Source: Anthopleura xanthogrammica (taxonomy: Eukaryota; Cnidaria; Anthozoa; Actiniaria; Actiniidae). From it: a stretch of DNA of 64,000 bases. The stretch lies in assembly GCA_964019055.1 (NCBI GenBank), contig OZ025210.1:11871158-11935157 (forward strand). The letters run 5' to 3'. The position numbers were made by a program, and so were the translations under genes. This document shows positions 58,690 through 64,000 of this stretch, piece after piece (the stretch's first letter is position 1; each line of letters starts with the position of its first letter). The notes beneath the pieces were generated by a model. The model searched no databases. It saw only the letters and a program-made list of their open reading frames with translations, and was not told the DNA's origin.

Positions 58690-59382
58690 TTTGACAAAAA
58701 GAAGTGTTATATATTTACTTTAATATACACATCAGACTTTAAGACAATGAAAATCAATTAATATTATCTGTGTTTATTGTTGTAGTACATCGTGGGAAAA
58801 TTCCCACGGGCAAAGCCACTTTTGCTGGTTATGATATCTAGAGCTTTTTAGTGCGACGTCAATCGAACAAAAAAATTATTATAAGGACTTCCGGTACCAA
58901 AACGAAATTAAAAGCAGTTTTGTAAAGATTTTTCGAACAGGATATGATTTTTTTTCCAAAGTTCTTATCATTTCAGGTGGAGGTTAAATCATTGGAGCAC
59001 TTATCGCTTTATTTTAGCGGTTTTCGTGAGCAGTTGGACCCAGAAACACGCCAGTTCTACCAATATAAATGAATAAATGAATGGAAATTCTAAATGTATT
59101 TCCGAAAACTACGTAATTTAGATTTAACAAAGTGTAATTATACGTTTATAGAATAATATTGAAAAGGCCAGCATTGTGAAATTCAGCTTACGTAAATTAA
59201 GCCAGATCTCGAAATTATCCTGATATCTAAGTGCGGCTAAAGCAATCTGGAAATTAAAAATTTGGAATCTGGAATCCGGCTCATGGAATCCGGATTCCCT
59301 TACATGGGGCGAAAAGTTTGACAATACACAACACATGGATCCATGGTCCATCAGTTTTTATCAGCCAGGGTTTTCAAGATTT
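58690..59382. other. 3' flank of receptor gene 5
   Basis: From ~58985 it matches the 3' flanks of genes 3 and 4 (GGTTTTCGTGAGCAG, CCAGATCTCGAAATTATCC), with a deletion of about 330 bp. No separate gene. Confidence 0.6.
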
Positions 59383-62300
59383 TCAATGCCTCAAATAGTA
59401 GATCAGCATACACAACAGTATCAAGACAGCAATTGCAATTAAGGAAACAGACACGGCCAGCATGATAATAATCGTGTACAACACCTTCTTGTCTGAAAAA
59501 TAAAACGTAGTATTAAGGTGAGGACACAGGTTGGGATTTTTCATGCGAAGTTACATGTGACGACGCAAAACTTAGAGAACGCAAGGCGGCGACGTCGCAA
59601 AAAGTAGAAATGAGTTCATCAAGGTTGTAACACACTAGGCATTTTTCTATGCAACTTGTCTCGTAATCTTGTTGAAGATTTGCCGCAATTGTTGAAAGAA
59701 ATTACAGAACCGAATTCTACTTTTCTTAACAATTGAGGCAGCAATCTCGAGATTTATTACATATAGTGTAACACAACTTATCTTGAAAAGCAAGGGTTAG
59801 TTATGAAAAGCTATTGTATTTCGTCGCAAGCCGTAAATTAATTAATTATAACCCTGGTATTTGTTGACAAGTTTCAAGGAACATTGCCTAATGTAACACT
59901 CCCCTGTCGGTGCAACTGTAACACACTCTTTTATCTTTTAAAATCAGTATCTATTTCTTTCTCTCAGTATTTTGAATGGTCATGGTGAGGCCATTACATA
60001 TCTTCAGAGGATCGTTTGTTGTCTGATGTAGCTGACTGTGTTTTGTTTTCTTCTACATAAATGCAGTAAATGTTTAAGACTGGTTAGATAAAAAGTTGCG
60101 CATCCTTTTGCATAAGAATAAAGAGGGTTGTAAAGGGGTAAAATGGGATCTGAGATTTGTCTTTTTTTAGTTTGGGAAAATTGGATTTCCGGCATAAAAG
60201 ACTAGGATTTCAGCCTTTACTGGGATATGGATTTCTTTATCTCTATAACAAAATTATCGAGAAGGTAGTTCTGCATAACAAAAGCGATACTGAGCTCTAT
60301 ATATATACAGCGCTAGTTGAAGAGGACTCAAGGAACTTACATATTTACAATCTCGGACATAAAACAGACGTTAGGATACGTACGGTATTGATACGAAGTA
60401 ATTTCAAACTCGATTTGAAAAAAAGTTGTACCTTCAGTGGTCGGTTGTAAAGGTCCAGTGGTCGGTTGTAAAGGTCCAGTGGTCGGTATTAGAGTGGTGG
60501 TTGGCATTTGAGTGGTCGCAACTGTCAGAAAACAAGAATTGAGTGAGTAAAAGCATTACATTTCCTTAATTACATAAATTTGATGCTTGCTATATGATAG
60601 AGAACCAGGAAGTAACCCCATCCCTTTTCATCCATCCATCCATCCATCCATCCATCCATCCATCCATCCATCCATCCATCCATCCATCCATCCATCCATC
60701 CATCCATCCATCCTTTCATCCATTCATCCATTCCTTTATTAGCTGTGAATATTGCTTTTGATGATTGGCTACTAGACAATAAGAATATTCCACGTGCAAG
60801 TCCACGATTAGACGTTTTGGCGATAACGAACATTGATTTCTCGATATCTTGTGCAGTCAATTGATGAGTAATAAACATTGACTTGCAGCGTACGTAGCCA
60901 GCTCTTAGTTCTTAGTTAGTTACACTTCCAGCAGGTTTTTTTGGTTAAAAGATACCGTCTGGAACTCTATTAAAAGGCTGTGGTCGAGGCTCTTTGTATG
61001 AGCAAGTTTAGAACTTTTATTAATCTCCAAACCCAAAAAGCTGTTATGCCTTCAAGAATGATGTTGTCCTCTGAGGGCCAAGAATTGCAGAGAAGGCCGT
61101 CCATGAAGTTTTGTCATCCTAAATTGTGAATTAGACACAATGTTATCACTGCAGGTGAAGCAATGTATTGTAAGCGTTCTTACTTTCTCTTCGTTTTGGA
61201 ATTCGCATAGAGTGCTAGTTAGCATGCAACTGACAACAAGGAATTTGACCGGTGCTGAGGGCAGCTATTCATTTGCACATTCGATTTGCAATTGCTCATC
61301 AATCATTTCTTGCGAACCGTAATATTGGAATGCGAACATTTATCTAACTTCTTTTGCACGAAATATCGAGAATGTTCGTTATTGCCAAAACGTCGATTGT
61401 TCAAAGATCGTACTGTATAAAATGTACTCACCAGGTAATACAGTTACATTCATTTTTGGATAAAAAAAATCCGATGATCCTCCAGTGTAAAAGCAGCGCA
61501 TTTTGTAGGTGTTTGTATCATTAACAGTCACATTAACCATTCTAAACCATGCCTTGCCAACTGTTATATTCCCGATAAACGACACGCGGCTGTCGTAGTC
61601 GTCTCCAGCTTTAACCGTTTGGTTCCCCGACCGGTATTCTACCACCAGATAGTAGGGACTCGGGTTAGGATTTGAACCATCGCTGATGCCATAACTACAC
61701 CATGCTCTGTGAATGGGCAGCAACTCCGGACGAAGAGTGAGGTTTGCTTTCATATCTACAGTGCTGCCCGTAGGTACTGTTTGATTAGGTAGAGTTAGAA
61801 ATACATCCTCTCCAGAAACTAAAAACAAGTTAAAAGAAATCAGCAATAAATGAAGAACGCGCAGCTAAATGGCCGGCAGCCGTTCAAGGTCTTGAAAGTA
61901 AAAAGGCTGGCAGTCAAGATTTTTTATTTGTATTTAACAATTATTATAGAAACGCTGAATTTCGTCGATCATTGTATCTCGTATATGCTTCTGATTATGG
62001 GCTTGAATTTAATTAAGTGCATGCAGCTGATCTGAAATAGTGACGTAGAAATGACGTCACTGCAAATCCATTGTCAGCAATGGCAAGGTCAGTTATTTTA
62101 CTTGAAAAAAGCCTGAAAGGATGGATACAGTTTTCTAAACCACATGCTAGATTCATTTGATATTACCTCTATTTTTTTGTTATGTTTTGTTTGGGGTGGG
62201 GGGGATTTCCTGCACAGTTCGAGGACATTTAAACAGACAAAAACTAGATTGTACTTTTTGCTAATGCAATTTCAAGCCTACACAAGCACTCTTCAAAATC

Positions 62301-64000
62301 AGTTAAGATGATTTTTTCATGATTGATGCAGCAAAGAATTATGAAAGTTTTTAAAGAGCGCCATTCATAGCGAGGTTTTATGCCCCGCCACACAGCCAAA
62401 GTGATGTCTTGTCTCTAATTTATCTTCAATTCACAATTTATTACGCTCTACATTTTAATGTATTGAGCACTCTACCCACAGTATAGACATACATCTATAT
62501 TTATATATATAGAGAGAGGATATTACATGATACGAATTTTATCTTCGAGTGTTGATATTATCTCTCACGAGTAAGCGCAGCGATGTAATGTTCTGTTTAT
62601 TATATGAAATCTTCAATGAAAAATAATGGAGAATTTGAAAAGCTGAGCAAAAGTCGAAATTTGACACCACCAGTGTTGATATAAATCGTATCCCCACTGG
62701 CCACTGGTGGGAGTAGGGATATCAATTTTGTCATTTTGATGTCACTCAATATCACACTCTATTTCATATAATAAATATATATATATATTCCCTCGTCCTT
62801 ATAATCATCAATTCTTTTCTTCTTTCCCTGTTAATATTGTCATACATATATCCTCTACATCAGTACATCCCAGTATAACTATTTTATTGTATGTTTGTAA
62901 AAGGCATAGGATACCTGACTTTGATTAGTGTTAATGATCAAAGTTTTTCATGCATCTCAGGAAAGTAAAATGCATAAATCATTTGCAAGTCAAATCAACA
63001 TACAATTATACCTTTTTTTTTGTGGTCGCTATACTATCAACCTTAACAATCTCATTCCAGAGTGAGAGTACCATCGGAATACACCTGCTGTTCATTTAGG
63101 CGAAATATACATTTATTTACGCCAAGGGTTGAAACAATATACGTTCATTAACAAGAAGATGAACTTCATTACCGCGAAAGAACATTCAAGTATGCCATTT
63201 ACATATGTATTGACTTTCAATGGCATACAACGGACATTCATTAGCATTGTTCGACAATCAAGAACGCCAAAAAAAAATCAATTGCATCATCTGACAATCA
63301 TTCCTAAATAACAGAAATTCATTAACGCGATTTACATAGAGATGAACAATCAATTGCATCTTCGTACAATCACTCGTTGCAAATGAACAATCAATAACGT
63401 GAAAAAGCTGGAACAGCTTTAGTAACAATACACAAGGGAAATCAAATACTCAAGACAATAGAAAGATAATACTTTCCAAAGCAGAACAGCGTGGAGGCTT
63501 CATTCACAGATAATATAATAAAGCTTACAAATATGTTTCCTGATATAGACGTGGCCAGAATTGCAACAATGTTGAAGGAAGAGAATAACTGCCTCGAGGG
63601 AGTCGTAAGTAGAATTAGTAAGGAAGAAGATGACGAGATTGTAAAAGTGAATGCTCTTCAAATAAGGTATCCGAAGAGAAAGAAGAAGAAATGAAGGAAA
63701 GGGTGAGATAACAGTGGATTCTGGTACTCTGAGAAATATTCTATCAAACGTGGCAACTCGAGAAAATAAGTCTTCAGGGGAACCCAATGTTTTGTCCTTT
63801 AATAGACAAGATCCTGCTCGTCAAAGCTGCAAAGCTCCCTTGTGTATTGTTACTAAAGCTGTTCCAGTTGAGTGATAGTGACTAATAGTCACTAAATAAA
63901 AACTATTAGGTAGTAACTATTTAGATTTTATTTCATGGACATAGTGTAAGCACTCTATAAAAAGTTGGCAAAACTTGAATTGATCCTGTTCATGCTATAT
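59383..64000 (-). CDS. Receptor gene 5 (signal exon beyond right edge), one splice donor broken
   Basis: Exons: 61432-61818 Ig (129 residues), 60432-60521 stalk, 60002-60049 linker, 59383-59492 transmembrane and stop. The Ig domain has HRAWCSYGI and [10 protein letters not shown], with NQT, NIT and NVT sequons. The membrane span is about [25 protein letters not shown] with a YYLRH tail. The linker exon's 5' splice site reads AT instead of GT (plus-strand T at 60001, where the other copies have C), and its acceptor is AAG rather than CAG. Since the exon is 48 bp with phase 1 on both sides, skipping it would keep the frame. The last 40 bases of the window match the intron sequence directly next to the signal exon in genes 2-4, so that exon should start within ~100 bp past the edge. 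Confidence 0.82.
59871..59942. repeat. Single unit of the 87-bp intronic repeat (receptor gene 5)
   Basis: One unit only, showing the unexpanded state of the array found in genes 2-4. Confidence 0.85.
60629..60722. repeat. (CATC)n microsatellite
   Basis: About 20 units in the stalk-to-Ig intron of receptor gene 5. Confidence 0.95.
61850..63075. other. Signal-to-Ig intron of receptor gene 5, repeats only
   Basis: Shares segments with the matching introns of genes 2-4 (AAAAGCCTGAAAGGATGGAT, CTACATCAGTACATCCCAG) and with 50570-50790. No coding exon seen. Confidence 0.6.
63080..63405 (-). mobile_element. Subterminal array of the DDE transposon family, inverse orientation
   Basis: CTGTTCATTTAGGCGAAATATA, GCATACAACGGACATTCATT, CAATTGCATCATCTGACAATCATT and similar motifs are the inverse of 52860-53200. 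No transposase is attached. A separate inverted-repeat cassette directly follows. Confidence 0.75.
63407..63868 (+). mobile_element. Inverted-repeat cassette carrying a CUE-like reading frame
   Basis: Perfect or near-perfect 33-bp arms (AGCTGGAACAGCTTTAGTAA and onward, 63407-63439; inverse 63836-63868). The first frame (GTG at 63491, open from ~63465, stop 63694) reads [20 protein letters not shown] and [10 protein letters not shown]. The MFP and the later hydrophobic pattern fit a CUE ubiquitin-binding domain. It ends in a Lys/Arg run. A second frame, one base out, continues with [20 protein letters not shown] and [19 protein letters not shown] to a TGA at ~63875. There is no ATG at the start, so this looks like a captured host exon or a piece of an element gene with one frameshift. 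Host parent not identified. Confidence 0.55.

Noticed and set aside
60157..60450. 97-codon plus frame across the linker-to-stalk intron of receptor gene 5
   Set aside because: Antisense to intron and stalk exon, and disrupted in the other copies.

Overview
This is nuclear DNA from an animal. It has spliced genes with GT-AG introns, long microsatellites, many foldback transposons, Penelope-like retroelements carrying hammerhead-ribozyme-like motifs, and a Polinton-type element. Base composition is AT-rich. The mix suggests a non-bilaterian metazoan, most likely a cnidarian, but no marker fixes the species.

Layout. (1) 1-7337, minus strand: the 5' ten exons of nicastrin, the gamma-secretase subunit, with introns full of repeats. 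(2) 7.4-12 kb: foldback repeats, one intronless 204-codon membrane-protein gene at 9045-9659, and Penelope fragments. (3) 12.2 kb to the right edge, minus strand: a tandem array of five related single-Ig-domain membrane receptors. Each has a signal peptide exon, one V-like Ig exon, a Thr/Pro mucin-like exon, a 16-17 residue linker exon and a transmembrane exon, and every intron is phase 1. The first gene is divergent. Genes 2 and 3 lie in nearly identical ~9-10 kb duplicated blocks. The signal exon of gene 5 lies just past the window end. (4) 18828-24355, between receptor genes 1 and 2: a 5.5 kb element with 6-bp target duplication GATATA and AG...CT termini, as in Polintons/Mavericks. (5) Receptor introns and spacers hold a truncated Penelope element, a decayed DDE transposase, non-LTR remnants, satellites and a small inverted-repeat cassette with a CUE-like reading frame.

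The most unusual item is the 5.5 kb element. It encodes a packaging-type (A32/FtsK-HerA-like) ATPase on one strand. Two small genes lie on the other strand, diverging from a GC-rich palindromic array. There is no polymerase, integrase or capsid gene in it. Its inverted repeats carry tRNA genes: a tRNA-Trp(CCA) and, in both arms, a Trp-derived tRNA whose anticodon is CTA, the complement of the amber stop codon, followed at once by a T6 Pol III terminator. All frames called in the element end in TAA. The acceptor stem of the CTA tRNA is damaged, so its activity is unproven. The inverted repeats also supply the last eight codons, the stop and the poly(A) signal of two otherwise unrelated proteins.

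The receptor array is the second point of interest. Its Ig domain lacks the B-strand cysteine and instead has cysteines just after the C-strand Trp and late in the F strand. Copies differ mostly in loop-coding positions while their introns are almost identical. One copy has a broken splice donor on an exon that can be skipped in frame.
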